Positions 7,359 through 16,160 of a stretch of DNA of 39,836 bases are shown piece after piece (the first letter of the stretch is position 1; every line of letters starts with the position of its first letter). The stretch is from Alphaproteobacteria bacterium (GTDB taxonomy: Bacteria > Pseudomonadota > Alphaproteobacteria > UBA2966). Where the stretch lies: contig JABILA010000084.1 in NCBI GenBank assembly GCA_018654745.1, positions 1 through 39,836 on the forward strand. The letters are read 5' to 3'. A program made the position numbers and the translations under genes. Under the pieces are notes generated by a model. It was not told where the DNA came from. It did no database searches and saw only the letters and a list, made by a program, of their open reading frames with translations.

Positions 7359-8720
7359 TCAGACAACGCCAAAAGCCATCATGGCATCGGCGACTTTCCG
7401 GAATCCCGCAATATTGGCGCCACGCACATAGTTGCAATAACCACCATCCTGCAAACCGGCTTCGTAACAGCGTCCGTGAATGCCATCCATAATATCGCGC
7501 AACAATGTACGCAGTTCATCCTGGCCCCAGGCGCGGCGTCCTGAATTCTGGCTCATCTCCAGACCGGACATGGCGACACCACCTGCATTTGCGGCCTTGG
7601 AAGGACCAAACAGAATTTTGCTTTCAAGGAATGCCTCAATACCGGCAATCTCAGTTGGCATGTTTGCCCCTTCGGACACTGCTGATACACCGTTGGCCAA
7701 AAGCGTTTTGGCATCTTCCACCGAGACCTCGTTTTGGGTGGCACAAGGCATGGCCGCATCACAGGTTACACCCCAGGGGCGTTTGCCCTCATGGAATTCA
7801 GCGCCCGTAAACTCGTCCGCATATTCACTGATCCGTCCCCGGCGGACTCCTTTTAACTCTTTGATCCAGGCCAGTTTTTCTTCATCTATGCCATTCGGAT
7901 CATAGATAAATCCACCAGAGTCAGACAGGGTCAGAACCTTGCCGCCGCGATGATTGATTTTTTCGGCTGCGAAAGTTGCGACATTTCCCGATCCCGAAAT
8001 GGCGACGCTTTTGCCGTCGATTTGTTCACCCTTTGTGTGCAGCATATCTTCCAGAAAATAAACCGCACCATAGCCTGTCGCCTCCGGTCGCATTTCGCTG
8101 CCACCATATTCCAGACCCTTGCCAGTCAGTACGCCGGTGAACTGGTTTGTGATCCGTTTGAACTGACCAAACATATAGCCGATTTCACGCGCACCAACGC
8201 CGATGTCTCCGGCGGGCACATCTACATCCGCGCCGACATGGCGATAAAGCTCGGTCATGAAGGACTGACAAAACCGCATGACTTCGTTGTCTGATTTGCC
8301 TTTGGGATTAAAGTCCGCACCGCCCTTGCCACCACCCATGGGCAGACCGGTCAGGGAATTCTTGAAGGTTTGTTCGAACGCAAGAAACTTCAGAATGGAC
8401 TGGGTAACGGACGGGTGAAAACGCAAGCCGCCTTTATAGGGTCCAATGGCATTGTTGTTCTGAACGCGATAGCCACGGTTCACCCGGACATTGCCGTCGT
8501 CGTCGGCCCAGCATACCCGGAAGGAAACCAGGCGATCCGGTTCCGCCATGCGCTCAAGGATTTGCGCATCCATATATTTTGGATTGTCCTGGATATAAGG
8601 AATGACATCTGCAGCGACTTCCCGCACGGCCTGATGAAATTCGACTTCACCTGGATTTCGCTTGATGACGCCGTCCATAAAGGATTGAACATCAGTTGAT
8701 CGTTGAGCACACATACACAT
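7359..8720 (-). CDS. gdhA: NADP-type glutamate dehydrogenase
   Basis: Catalyses 2-oxoglutarate + NH4+ + NADPH to glutamate in the cytoplasm. The 453-residue length and motifs fit the hexameric bacterial GdhA: GPYKGGLRFHPSV (Lys96), LPMGGGKGGADFNPKGKSD with the catalytic-region Lys132, VPAGDIGVGAREIG, and a Rossmann motif SGSGNVATFAAE. NADP use is inferred from overall similarity to GdhA rather than from a specificity residue. Two starts are possible: ATG at 8720, or ATG two codons later at 8714. The AGGGGGA site (about 8723-8729) lies only 2-3 nt before the first but 8-9 nt before the second, so the product more likely begins MCAQRSTD. It diverges from the aminotransferase-like gene at 8851. 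Role: ammonium assimilation, and it could recapture ammonium from the amide and amine degradation genes nearby. Confidence 0.95.
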   Translation of the reverse strand: MCMCAQRSTDVQSFMDGVIKRNPGEVEFHQAVREVAADVIPYIQDNPKYMDAQILERMAEPDRLVSFRVCWADDDGNVRVNRGYRVQNNNAIGPYKGGLRFHPSVTQSILKFLAFEQTFKNSLTGLPMGGGKGGADFNPKGKSDNEVMRFCQSFMTELYRHVGADVDVPAGDIGVGAREIGYMFGQFKRITNQFTGVLTGKGLEYGGSEMRPEATGYGAVYFLEDMLHTKGEQIDGKSVAISGSGNVATFAAEKINHRGGKVLTLSDSGGFIYDPNGIDEEKLAWIKELKGVRRGRISEYADEFTGAEFHEGKRPWGVTCDAAMPCATQNEVSVEDAKTLLANGVSAVSEGANMPTEIAGIEAFLESKILFGPSKAANAGGVAMSGLEMSQNSGRRAWGQDELRTLLRDIMDGIHGRCYEAGLQDGGYCNYVRGANIAGFRKVADAMMAFGVV

Positions 8721-8850
8721 TTCCCCCTGTTAATATGATGAAACACTCTAAAAACCGGAAATTGCTTTTGAAAGCCCTGTCGGTCTGGTGCCGAAAATTG
8801 TACGATCAGGCTTCCTCACAAGTTATTTGAACCTATTAAAGCCGGAATCA

Positions 8851-10125
8851 ATGAATACGCCAAAACTTTTTGATGACGCCGTCATGCGGGAAATCCGCGA
8901 TCAGTTCCACCACGTCGATTATTGCCCGGTTATCAAGGAACCACGGGTGTTTTTTGAAAACGGCGGTGGCTCTCTGAAACTCAAGGCTGCAATTGCTGCC
9001 AGTGCTGAAGTCGAAGCCCTGCCAGATCAGGAAGGACGGCAAAATCCGGCCTCGAAGTATCTTTCCAGTGTGCTGGACGCCGGGCGTGAAGACCTGCATT
9101 TCGTTTTTGGCTCGGCCAACCTGCCACAACGGGGACAGGTGATTTCCGGCGAAACCGGTACCAGGCTGCTTTATCGCATTATTCGCTCTATTGCCCTGGC
9201 AGCACCGGAAGGCCCTATCCTCAGCTGCGATCTTGAACATCCGGCCAGCCTGCATGCTGCCAAACAGTGGGCGCAAAATACCGGTCGGGAATGGCTGGAT
9301 GTGCCGTTTGATACAGATACCGGCACGGCAGGACCTGAGCATTATGCCTCAAAGGTTACCCCCGACACCCGCATTGCCACCGTCATCCACACCAGCATGT
9401 TGACCGGATTTGTGGTCGATCTGGAAGGCATCGTCAAAGCCATCCGCGATGTATCACCGGATTGTTATATTATTGTCGATGGTATCCAGCACGCACCACA
9501 CGGGGCCATGCATGTCGATCAATATGGCGTCGATGCCTATGTCTATTCGCCGTACAAGGCTTACTCCCGTCTGTCGCTGGGCTTCGGCTGGGTAAACGAC
9601 CGGGTCAGTGCTGTGCCACACGAACACATGATTGGCCATAACCCGGAAGGCTGGGAACTGGGTAGCCGTGATCCCGCCTTCTATGCCGCCCAAAGCAAGG
9701 TCACAGATTATTTCTGTTGGCTGGGCGCGCATTTCACAGATTCAGACGCCCGTCAGGACCAGTTCGACGCCGGTACTTCTGCCATGGAAGCCCATGAAGC
9801 CGCGTTGTTGCAGTTATTGATTTTTGGTGATGACAAGTCACCGGGGCTGACATCGTTTGACAAGATCACCCTGGTCGGCCCTGCACAGCTGGAAGGCCGG
9901 GAAGGTATCGTTTCGTTTAATCTCGCCGGGGTAACTTCACCGGATCTGGTGCAGGAATTTGCCAAACGCGGCATTCGTGTTCACGCCAGAATCTCGGACG
10001 CCTATTCAGGTCACATCCTGCAGGCCTTGGGCATTGAAGATTGCCTGCGGGTGTCCATGTGCCACTATAACTCGCCGGATGAAGTCAGGATGTTCCTGAA
10101 ACATCTGGCCGAGATTGCGGGATAG
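8851..10125 (+). CDS. Class V aminotransferase-fold (cysteine desulfurase-like) PLP enzyme
   Basis: Cytoplasmic PLP-dependent enzyme of the class V aminotransferase fold. From Met at 8851 it is 424 residues. It shows an N-terminal FFENGGGS segment, the pyridine-N-binding motif VDGIQHAPHG (Asp210, Gln213), and the Schiff-base lysine in DAYVYSPYKAYS (Lys236). The lysine context YSPYK differs from the SxHK of typical NifS/SufS proteins, and I see no mobile catalytic Cys loop, so desulfurase activity is not assured; lyase or aminotransferase activity on an amino acid is equally possible. An in-frame GTG at 8788 would add 21 residues that do not look conserved; neither start has a strong ribosome binding site. 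It is divergent from gdhA and ends 18 bp from the convergent hydantoinase B gene. Confidence 0.85.
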   Translation: MNTPKLFDDAVMREIRDQFHHVDYCPVIKEPRVFFENGGGSLKLKAAIAASAEVEALPDQEGRQNPASKYLSSVLDAGREDLHFVFGSANLPQRGQVISGETGTRLLYRIIRSIALAAPEGPILSCDLEHPASLHAAKQWAQNTGREWLDVPFDTDTGTAGPEHYASKVTPDTRIATVIHTSMLTGFVVDLEGIVKAIRDVSPDCYIIVDGIQHAPHGAMHVDQYGVDAYVYSPYKAYSRLSLGFGWVNDRVSAVPHEHMIGHNPEGWELGSRDPAFYAAQSKVTDYFCWLGAHFTDSDARQDQFDAGTSAMEAHEAALLQLLIFGDDKSPGLTSFDKITLVGPAQLEGREGIVSFNLAGVTSPDLVQEFAKRGIRVHARISDAYSGHILQALGIEDCLRVSMCHYNSPDEVRMFLKHLAEIAG

Positions 10126-10143
10126 GCGTAAACGCAACCAGCT

Positions 10144-11805
10144 TTATCTGCTTGCCGTTCCTGCTGCCAGATCGACGGTAACGCCGTAATTCTTCTTCGC
10201 GCCTTCGACAGATACGGCACCTTTTTTCACATCTGCCAGGACAGCCTGCGGATCGCGTGCGCTTGCATCACCGTAACCGCCGCCACCAGCTTCATAGACG
10301 GTGAAGGTCTGGCCAGGTTTTATCACCAGCTTGCCCTTGGGTGGAACCGGTTTGCCGTCGACTTCAAATCGACGCGCAGCACCTTCTGATCCGCCCTGGC
10401 TGCCCTGTGCCGGGAAATTGGTGCGCATGCCAAACATGAACAGGGTTTTGTCGTGATCCGTCGTGTTGGTCATTTGTGCGACCTGACCCAGACCACCGCG
10501 GTAAGCACCGGGCCCACCTGAATCCGTAAGCAGTCGCCGGAAATCGATTGTCATACCGGTTTCATCTTCCCAGACTTCACTGGCAACCACGGCATTGTTG
10601 GTGGGCGATGGTGTGGTGTTGTGTCCATCCAGGCCATCCATGGCACCCAGACCCCCTGCCAGAAAATACTGGATGCTGGCGGCTTCGCCACTTGTCACAT
10701 CACCCTGAACAATAAACAAGGATGCCATGCCTGCATCGGCTTGTACCCGGTCCGGAATGGCGTCTGCCAGGGCACCCATAATCAGGGGCACAATAAACCA
10801 GCCGACGGAATGCCTGCCGCCTGTGGGTGACGGACGTTGCGCGTTCAGGATACTGCCTTCTGGTGCTGTCACCGTAATCGGCAGTGTCGCGCCTTCATTA
10901 TTGGGGATGCGCGGCGTCGTCAGGCATTTGATGGTGTAGGCCGTAAAGGCACGGGTATAACAAAGCGGCACATTGACTGCAAAACTGACACTGTCGCCCG
11001 AGCCTGTGAAGTCCACATCGATGTGATCTCCCTTGACGGTCAGGGTGCATTTCAGTTCCGTATCATCACCGACGGTTTCGACCTGAACGGTGTTTTTGTA
11101 GACACCATCCGGGATGCTTTCGATGCGGGCACGGATGGCTTTTTCCGATTGGCGGATGACACCTTCGGAAAGGTCAGCGAGATCAGGCAGATCATATTCT
11201 GCCATCAGTTCCAGGATCAAACGTTCACCCACGGTGCAACCGGACACATTGGCCAGCAGGTCACCAAAGACCATGTCGGCGCCGCGCACATTGCCCTCGA
11301 TCAATTCATGCAAGGTCTCATCTGGTTTGCCGTCGCGATATAATTTGCAGATCGGCAGGATCAGGCCTTCCTGATAAATTTCTGTATTGTGGGCTGACAG
11401 ACCAACGCCACCAATGTCCGGCAGATGACTAATCGTCATGACAAAGCCGACCAACAGGTCGCCGGAAAAAACCGGACGGGCGACGCAGATATCGGGCGTG
11501 TGGCCGGTACCCAGCCACGGATCATTGGTCACCACGATATCGCCAGGATTCCATTGATCAACCGGATAGCGTTTCAGCATCTGTTGCATGGTGAAAGGCG
11601 CAGTGCCGATAAAGGCCGGCATACTCAGGGTCGCCTGCCCGATGGAGCGGCCGTTGGCATCAAAGATGATACAGGCAGCATCCCAGGCCTCACGCACACC
11701 CACCGAAAAAGCCGTGCGCACTATGGAGATCAGGACTTCGTCCGTGATGGCCGTCAGACGATCCCACATAATGCCTAAATCAACGGAGTCAATTTGTTTG
11801 CTCAT
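10144..11805 (-). CDS. hyuB: Hydantoinase B / oxoprolinase family subunit
   Basis: Subunit B of an ATP-dependent hydantoinase or N-methylhydantoinase, also related to 5-oxoprolinase and acetone carboxylase subunits. It opens cyclic amides with ATP together with subunit A. The 553-residue length is normal. Family motifs are present: NDPWLGTGHTPDICVARPVF (the region that holds metal ligands in relatives), ISHLPDIGGVG, SPTGGRHSVGW, and a glycine-rich end YEAGGGGYGDASARDP. Its ATG overlaps the stop of hyuA by 4 bp (ATGA), so the two subunits are translationally coupled. It is the last gene of the operon starting with the Rid-family gene at 15624. The substrate cannot be read from sequence. Confidence 0.92.
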   Translation of the reverse strand: MSKQIDSVDLGIMWDRLTAITDEVLISIVRTAFSVGVREAWDAACIIFDANGRSIGQATLSMPAFIGTAPFTMQQMLKRYPVDQWNPGDIVVTNDPWLGTGHTPDICVARPVFSGDLLVGFVMTISHLPDIGGVGLSAHNTEIYQEGLILPICKLYRDGKPDETLHELIEGNVRGADMVFGDLLANVSGCTVGERLILELMAEYDLPDLADLSEGVIRQSEKAIRARIESIPDGVYKNTVQVETVGDDTELKCTLTVKGDHIDVDFTGSGDSVSFAVNVPLCYTRAFTAYTIKCLTTPRIPNNEGATLPITVTAPEGSILNAQRPSPTGGRHSVGWFIVPLIMGALADAIPDRVQADAGMASLFIVQGDVTSGEAASIQYFLAGGLGAMDGLDGHNTTPSPTNNAVVASEVWEDETGMTIDFRRLLTDSGGPGAYRGGLGQVAQMTNTTDHDKTLFMFGMRTNFPAQGSQGGSEGAARRFEVDGKPVPPKGKLVIKPGQTFTVYEAGGGGYGDASARDPQAVLADVKKGAVSVEGAKKNYGVTVDLAAGTASR

Positions 11806-13928
11806 GAGGCTGCTCCCCTATCGGTATCGGCAACCGGTTGGTTGCCCCGACCATCTATTGCAACCATCAGGTTGCCGTGTTCATCGACAGTTACAACATC
11901 ACCGTCACCGACGACATATGTTGATTCGCGCTCTTCCACCAACGCCGGTCCGGTGAAGCTGTCACCCACTGCCAGGGCGTAACGATCGTACACCGGGCAA
12001 TCGGCGAATTCATTTATGTCCGGATTGAATGCCGGGCGGTGACCCTTGATGGCGTCGCCGCCGGGGTTGGCCGCATCCAGGACATAGTCGCCAACACCCG
12101 GAGGTGTCGGGCCAATGACTTCGGCTTTCCAGTTAATGATCTCGATGGCGTTCGTCGGGAAGCTTTTGGAAAAGATAATTTCGTAGGCCCTGGCAAACAG
12201 GTCGGGCAGTTGTGCGACGATATTGTCCAGATCGCCTGGCAGATTAACTTCGATCTCGTACCCCTGGCCCTGGTATCGCATATCCAGGCGGTGGATGACC
12301 GACATTTCATCCCGCTTTAATCCGGCTTCTTTCAGGTGGGCGGCAGCCTCATCAATCAGACTTTCAAAACGGGTTGCCACTTCGGCATCAGCCAGTTCAG
12401 CCAGGGCCTTGCGCTCTGATCGCATGATCTCAAAGGACAGGGGACTGGCCAGCAGACCGACCGCCGACATCACCCCGGCACCGACCGGGAAAATTACCGT
12501 GGGGACACGAAGTTTGCGTGCGACCCGACAGGCGTGGGCTGGACCCGATCCACCAAAGGCAGCCATGGCACAGGCGCGGTAATCAAATCCGCGTTCCGAG
12601 GCATGATTGCGAAAGGCGCGGGCGATGTCTTCGTTGACCGATTCGTGAATACCCCAGGCAGCACGCGTGGCGCTGACCTCCAGGGGACCGGCAATAACCT
12701 TGTCGATGGCCGCCATGGCCCCGGCCTGATCCAGCTCCATTTCACCACCCAGGAAGAACGACGCATCCAGGTAACCCAGCGACAGATTTGCATCCGTCAG
12801 GGTTGGTTGCTCACCGCCCTGGTTGTAACAAACCGGGCCTGGGACGGCACTGGCACTCAAGGGGCCGACGCGGATGGTACCGCGCTCATCAACAGCGGCA
12901 ATTGAGCCACCGCCAGAACCAATTTCAATCAGATCAATGACCGGAATTTTGGCAGGCAAGCCGCTGCCCAGTTTGAATTCATGGACACGGGCAACTTCCA
13001 GCTCATAGCGTTTCAGCGGCTCGCCCCCACGGACCAGGGCGCCCTTGGCTGTGGTGCCACCCATGTCATAGGACAATAAATCCAGGCGGTTCAACTGGCG
13101 GCCCAGCATGGCCGATTGCAGGACACCGGCAGCAGGTCCTGATTCCAGCATTCGAACCGGATATTTACGTGCGGTATCCAGGGTTACGGTGCCGCCGGAA
13201 GAAGACATGATGTAGAACGACGCGTTAAATCCCAGTTCAGCCAGTCCGCTTTCCAGCCGGTTCAAATATGTATCGAACATGGGTCCGGTAAAGGCATTCA
13301 TGACCGTTGTCGTCCAGCGTTCATATTCCCGCAGAAACGGGAAGATATCGGTTGACGTGGATACATAAAGCTCGGGGAATTTATCGGTGACGATACGGGC
13401 CGCTTCCAGTTCGTGCGCCGGATTGGTCGGGCTGTTCAGGAAGCAGATTGCCAGGGCCTCAAGACCATGATCATCAATCATCGCCTGGACGGCAGCAACC
13501 AGTTCATCAGGGTCCAGGGCTTGTGCGATGCTGCCGTCTGCCCGGACACGCTCGTTGATTTCACGCCGCAAATGGGGTGGCGCCAGCGGCTCCGGGTAGG
13601 TGATTGTCAGGTCGTACATGTCGTAGCGACGTTCACGCGCGATATCAAATACGTCGGAAAAACCTGCCGTGCACAAAACGCCTGTAACCGCACCGCGCCG
13701 TTCAATCAGGGAATTTGTGACCAGGGTCGTGCCGTGGGCAATAGCAGAAACATCTGCTGGATTTACACCGGCCTTTTCAACCAGGGTTTTCATACCGGAG
13801 AGCACAGATTGTGATGGGTCCGAAGGCGTCGTCAGCTGCTTGTGAATGACCAGACGATGGTCTTCTTCGGAGAGAAGAGCAAAGTCGGTAAAGGTCCCGC
13901 CAATATCTACGCCAACACGGTAACTCAT
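11802..13928 (-). CDS. hyuA: Hydantoinase A / oxoprolinase family subunit
   Basis: Subunit A of the ATP-dependent hydantoinase family, 708 residues and full length. An actin/HSP70-like nucleotide-binding fold is indicated by the N-terminal VGVDIGGTFTDFALL (about residues 5-19) and the second phosphate motif LSYDMGGTTAKGALV. Further family motifs are HGTTLVTNSLIERRGA, SGPAAGVLQSA and FGGSGPAHACRVARKL. It works with the coupled HyuB in the cytoplasm to hydrolyse a cyclic amide such as a hydantoin, N-methylhydantoin or 5-oxoproline. It starts 4 bp after the stop of the upstream FAD oxidoreductase gene. Coupling with an amine oxidase is compatible with a creatinine/N-methylhydantoin to sarcosine route, although no N-carbamoylsarcosine amidohydrolase is visible. 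Confidence 0.94.
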   Translation of the reverse strand: MSYRVGVDIGGTFTDFALLSEEDHRLVIHKQLTTPSDPSQSVLSGMKTLVEKAGVNPADVSAIAHGTTLVTNSLIERRGAVTGVLCTAGFSDVFDIARERRYDMYDLTITYPEPLAPPHLRREINERVRADGSIAQALDPDELVAAVQAMIDDHGLEALAICFLNSPTNPAHELEAARIVTDKFPELYVSTSTDIFPFLREYERWTTTVMNAFTGPMFDTYLNRLESGLAELGFNASFYIMSSSGGTVTLDTARKYPVRMLESGPAAGVLQSAMLGRQLNRLDLLSYDMGGTTAKGALVRGGEPLKRYELEVARVHEFKLGSGLPAKIPVIDLIEIGSGGGSIAAVDERGTIRVGPLSASAVPGPVCYNQGGEQPTLTDANLSLGYLDASFFLGGEMELDQAGAMAAIDKVIAGPLEVSATRAAWGIHESVNEDIARAFRNHASERGFDYRACAMAAFGGSGPAHACRVARKLRVPTVIFPVGAGVMSAVGLLASPLSFEIMRSERKALAELADAEVATRFESLIDEAAAHLKEAGLKRDEMSVIHRLDMRYQGQGYEIEVNLPGDLDNIVAQLPDLFARAYEIIFSKSFPTNAIEIINWKAEVIGPTPPGVGDYVLDAANPGGDAIKGHRPAFNPDINEFADCPVYDRYALAVGDSFTGPALVEERESTYVVGDGDVVTVDEHGNLMVAIDGRGNQPVADTDRGAAS

Positions 13929-13932
13929 TGAG

Positions 13933-15225
13933 CTAGTCTTTCCTGGTGTCTCTCAAATCCTTGAAGCGGGCCCAGGGCATATAAATCCTGGGACCATGCT
14001 GAATTAAAAAATGCCCACGCACTGTTTCTATATCACAAATGTCGACGGGCAGGGGCGCGTCATCGCCTGCCAGCAGCCCGGCCAGATGAGGCCCCAGCGC
14101 TGTGGCGACAGCAATGCCGCGACCATTGCAGCCGATGGCCGCATATAGTCCTGGTTCCGGCTGGTGCAGGCGCGGCAGGAAATCGCTGGTCAGGGCCGCT
14201 GTGCCCTCCCAGATAAATTCCTCTTCCGGCACCTGATCCAGATGCAGCAATTTCGCAACGCGTTTGCGAATGTAAGGCGACAGCCTGTCTTTTTCGCCAA
14301 AGGGCCAGACGCCAACGGCGGCACTGATCAATCTGTTTTGCGCATCGAGGCGGAAGGAAAAAGGATGGCCACGGGTATCCGTTGCAGCATGGCGTCCGGG
14401 TAAAATACGTTTGACGGTTTCAGCGTCCAGCGGCTTTGTCGCCAGCTGCGTTACCGTTAAGGGCAGGAAGGAACGTTTTAACTTAGGCCACAGACCATCG
14501 ACATAGGCGTTGGTTGCCAACAACACCTTTTGTGCGGTCAATGTGCCTTGCGGTGTCAGAATGCGCCAGCCCCGACTGGTCCGGCGCATGTTCAGGGCAG
14601 GTGTGTTTTCATGCACCACAGCCCCGGCCTTCTGGGCTGCTGTGATCAGGCCAAGGGTGAATTTTGCCGGATTGATCTGACCACCGGATAAATCCAGCAA
14701 GGCACCCGGAAAACTGTCTGTGCCGGTTACCTTTTCCGTTGCCGCCTGATCCAGCAATTCAACTTTTTTACCGTGGCGTTGCCATTGTTCGAACCGACGC
14801 TGCAGGCCAGGCAAAGCGGCCTTTGCATGAGCGGGCTGCAGGAAACCGGTTTGTTCGGCATCACAATCAATGTCGTGGCGCCTGGCCAGGTCAAAGACCA
14901 GGTCGCCAGCGCCTGCGATAAATCCGTTCAGACGGCCACCTTTGTCTTCGCCAAGGCGAGAGATCACATCGTCGGGGTCACCGCGGGCAAACATCGGTGC
15001 CACAACACCGGCATTGCGACCGGAAGCACCCCAGGCAAGGCAATGTTTTTCCAGCAATGTGACCGATATACCGCGCTCGGCCAGGTGCAACGCCGTCGAC
15101 GCACCCATAAAGCCGCCGCCAATGATGGCAACGTCGGTTACATGTTCGTCACGAAGGGACGGGCGCGGGGCAATATCGGCAACAGTCGACAGCCACAGCA
15201 CCTCGGTGGGGCGTGCAGGTTTCAA
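13933..15225 (-). CDS. FAD-dependent D-amino-acid/glycine oxidase-family oxidoreductase
   Basis: DAO-superfamily flavoenzyme, 430 residues. FAD-binding motif VAIIGGGFMGASTALHLAERG (about residues 33-53), then the acidic ribose-binding residue in VTLLEKHCLAWGASGRNAG, and a C-terminal GCNGRGIAVATALGPHLA typical of the family. Members oxidise secondary or primary amines (sarcosine, gamma-glutamylputrescine, D-amino acids) to imines that hydrolyse to carbonyl products. The start appears to be TTG at 15225 with GGAAAAA about 5 nt upstream; no ATG precedes the FAD motif. It lies 12 bp after the Rid-family gene and 4 bp before hyuA, so all four genes form an operon. A Rid protein beside an amine oxidase fits control of reactive imine products. 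Confidence 0.9.
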   Translation of the reverse strand: MKPARPTEVLWLSTVADIAPRPSLRDEHVTDVAIIGGGFMGASTALHLAERGISVTLLEKHCLAWGASGRNAGVVAPMFARGDPDDVISRLGEDKGGRLNGFIAGAGDLVFDLARRHDIDCDAEQTGFLQPAHAKAALPGLQRRFEQWQRHGKKVELLDQAATEKVTGTDSFPGALLDLSGGQINPAKFTLGLITAAQKAGAVVHENTPALNMRRTSRGWRILTPQGTLTAQKVLLATNAYVDGLWPKLKRSFLPLTVTQLATKPLDAETVKRILPGRHAATDTRGHPFSFRLDAQNRLISAAVGVWPFGEKDRLSPYIRKRVAKLLHLDQVPEEEFIWEGTAALTSDFLPRLHQPEPGLYAAIGCNGRGIAVATALGPHLAGLLAGDDAPLPVDICDIETVRGHFLIQHGPRIYMPWARFKDLRDTRKD

Positions 15226-15237
15226 GATTTTTCCGGA

Positions 15238-15624
15238 TCAGTCGCTTTGACGCAGGGCTGTAACTTCGATCTCAACCTTCATGGCCGGATCGGCAAAGCC
15301 GGTGATCAGGGTCGTGTTGGTCGGGGTGAAATGTCCGAATTTTGCTTTCAGGATCATAGAGATCGGCATGACATATTCGCGATCCGATGCAAAGACACGC
15401 ACGCGGACGATATCTTCTATGCGGGAGTTTGCTTCCTGAAGGGCATCTTCGATCACCTGCAGGCACTGATTTGTCTGCGCTTCGACACTTTCTTCAATGG
15501 CACCGGATTTTGGTTCGTGGCCAGAGGTGCCGGACACAAAAATCCAGTTGCCATCGACAACTGCGCGGCAGTAACCGGCCATATCCTCGAATTTTGAACC
15601 TGAAAAAATGTGACTGCGGGCCAT
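15238..15624 (-). CDS. Rid/YjgF/YER057c/UK114-family protein lacking the catalytic Arg
   Basis: Small trimeric Rid-family protein, 128 residues; archetypal RidA hydrolyses enamine/imine intermediates. The family fold is clear from VVDGNWIFVSGTSGHEP, TNQCLQVIEDALQEANS and VEIEVTALR at the C-terminus. In E. coli RidA the motif PARSCVEVA carries the catalytic Arg105; here the aligned segment is PTNTTLITG with Asn103 in that position, so classical imine deaminase activity is doubtful. This fits the other Rid subfamilies, whose activities are mostly unknown. Start ATG with AAGGA 8 nt upstream. It is the first gene of the Rid, DAO, HyuA, HyuB operon. Confidence 0.92.
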   Translation of the reverse strand: MARSHIFSGSKFEDMAGYCRAVVDGNWIFVSGTSGHEPKSGAIEESVEAQTNQCLQVIEDALQEANSRIEDIVRVRVFASDREYVMPISMILKAKFGHFTPTNTTLITGFADPAMKVEIEVTALRQSD

Positions 15625-15809
15625 GATAAAATCCTTTTACTAAACCTGAAATGAGCATATTTGCCGCAACCCATGGACAGGGCTGGACGGCACAGGGCAC
15701 AATCCGGGTTGGCTTGAAATTGTAAGCTGTATAAACAGCACCCGTGTTTTTCACATTTTTTGCCGCCCACGCCAATGCTTTTCCGGATTATTTATTGAGA
15801 GGCCTGATT
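15625..15809 (+). promoter_or_regulatory. Divergent control region between two catabolic operons
   Basis: This 185-bp gap separates the minus-strand Rid/DAO/hyuAB operon from the plus-strand TIGR04076-like/aldo-keto reductase operon. It must contain both promoters. TATAAA near 15730 is a possible -10 element on the plus strand, but I find no convincing -35 at the right distance. No large inverted repeat is evident. No regulator gene lies adjacent. Confidence 0.4.
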
Positions 15810-16157
15810 ATGACAGATGATGACAGTTTTGACTTATATGACCTCAAAGTTGAATGGGTCCCTGGAGACAAGCCTTGCTGGTGCTATGCCAAAGAAGGTG
15901 ATCACTTTACCTTGAGCGGCGAACATATGGAAATGGCACCGGGCACAAAGTGGTCCATGTACACCATGGCAGCCATATTGCCGGTGTTGCCGGCCAAACA
16001 GCGCGAAACCCATGCCAATGACTGGATGACAACAGATGCCCTGGTTGCCTGTCCTGATCCAAGCTGTGGCTCGCAATTCCGGGTGACGCGCACGGGTAAA
16101 CGCACGTTCAGGCATTCGGAAACAACCGCAGTAGAATTAGTAAAAGAGGAAAAATAA
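15810..16157 (+). CDS. TIGR04076-like small cysteine-containing protein
   Basis: Protein of 115 residues. It resembles the TIGR04076 family of unknown function: an N-terminal LYDLKVEWVPGDKPCWCYAKEGDHF, a central WSMYTMAAILPVLPAKQR, and a C-terminal VACPDPSCGSQFRVTR. The Cys pairs (CWC, and CPDPSC) could bind metal or form a redox site, but this is not established. The ATG at 15810 has GAGAGG 7 nt upstream; an open frame extends further 5' without a better start. The gene ends 3 bp before an aldo/keto reductase and belongs to a three-gene operon with two such enzymes, which suggests a partner role in the same pathway. Confidence 0.75.
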   Translation: MTDDDSFDLYDLKVEWVPGDKPCWCYAKEGDHFTLSGEHMEMAPGTKWSMYTMAAILPVLPAKQRETHANDWMTTDALVACPDPSCGSQFRVTRTGKRTFRHSETTAVELVKEEK

Positions 16158-16160
16158 CCC

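Noticed and set aside
10144..13928. Eukaryote-like fused 5-oxoprolinase
   Set aside because: Subunits A and B are separate ORFs with a 4-bp overlap, each of normal bacterial length.
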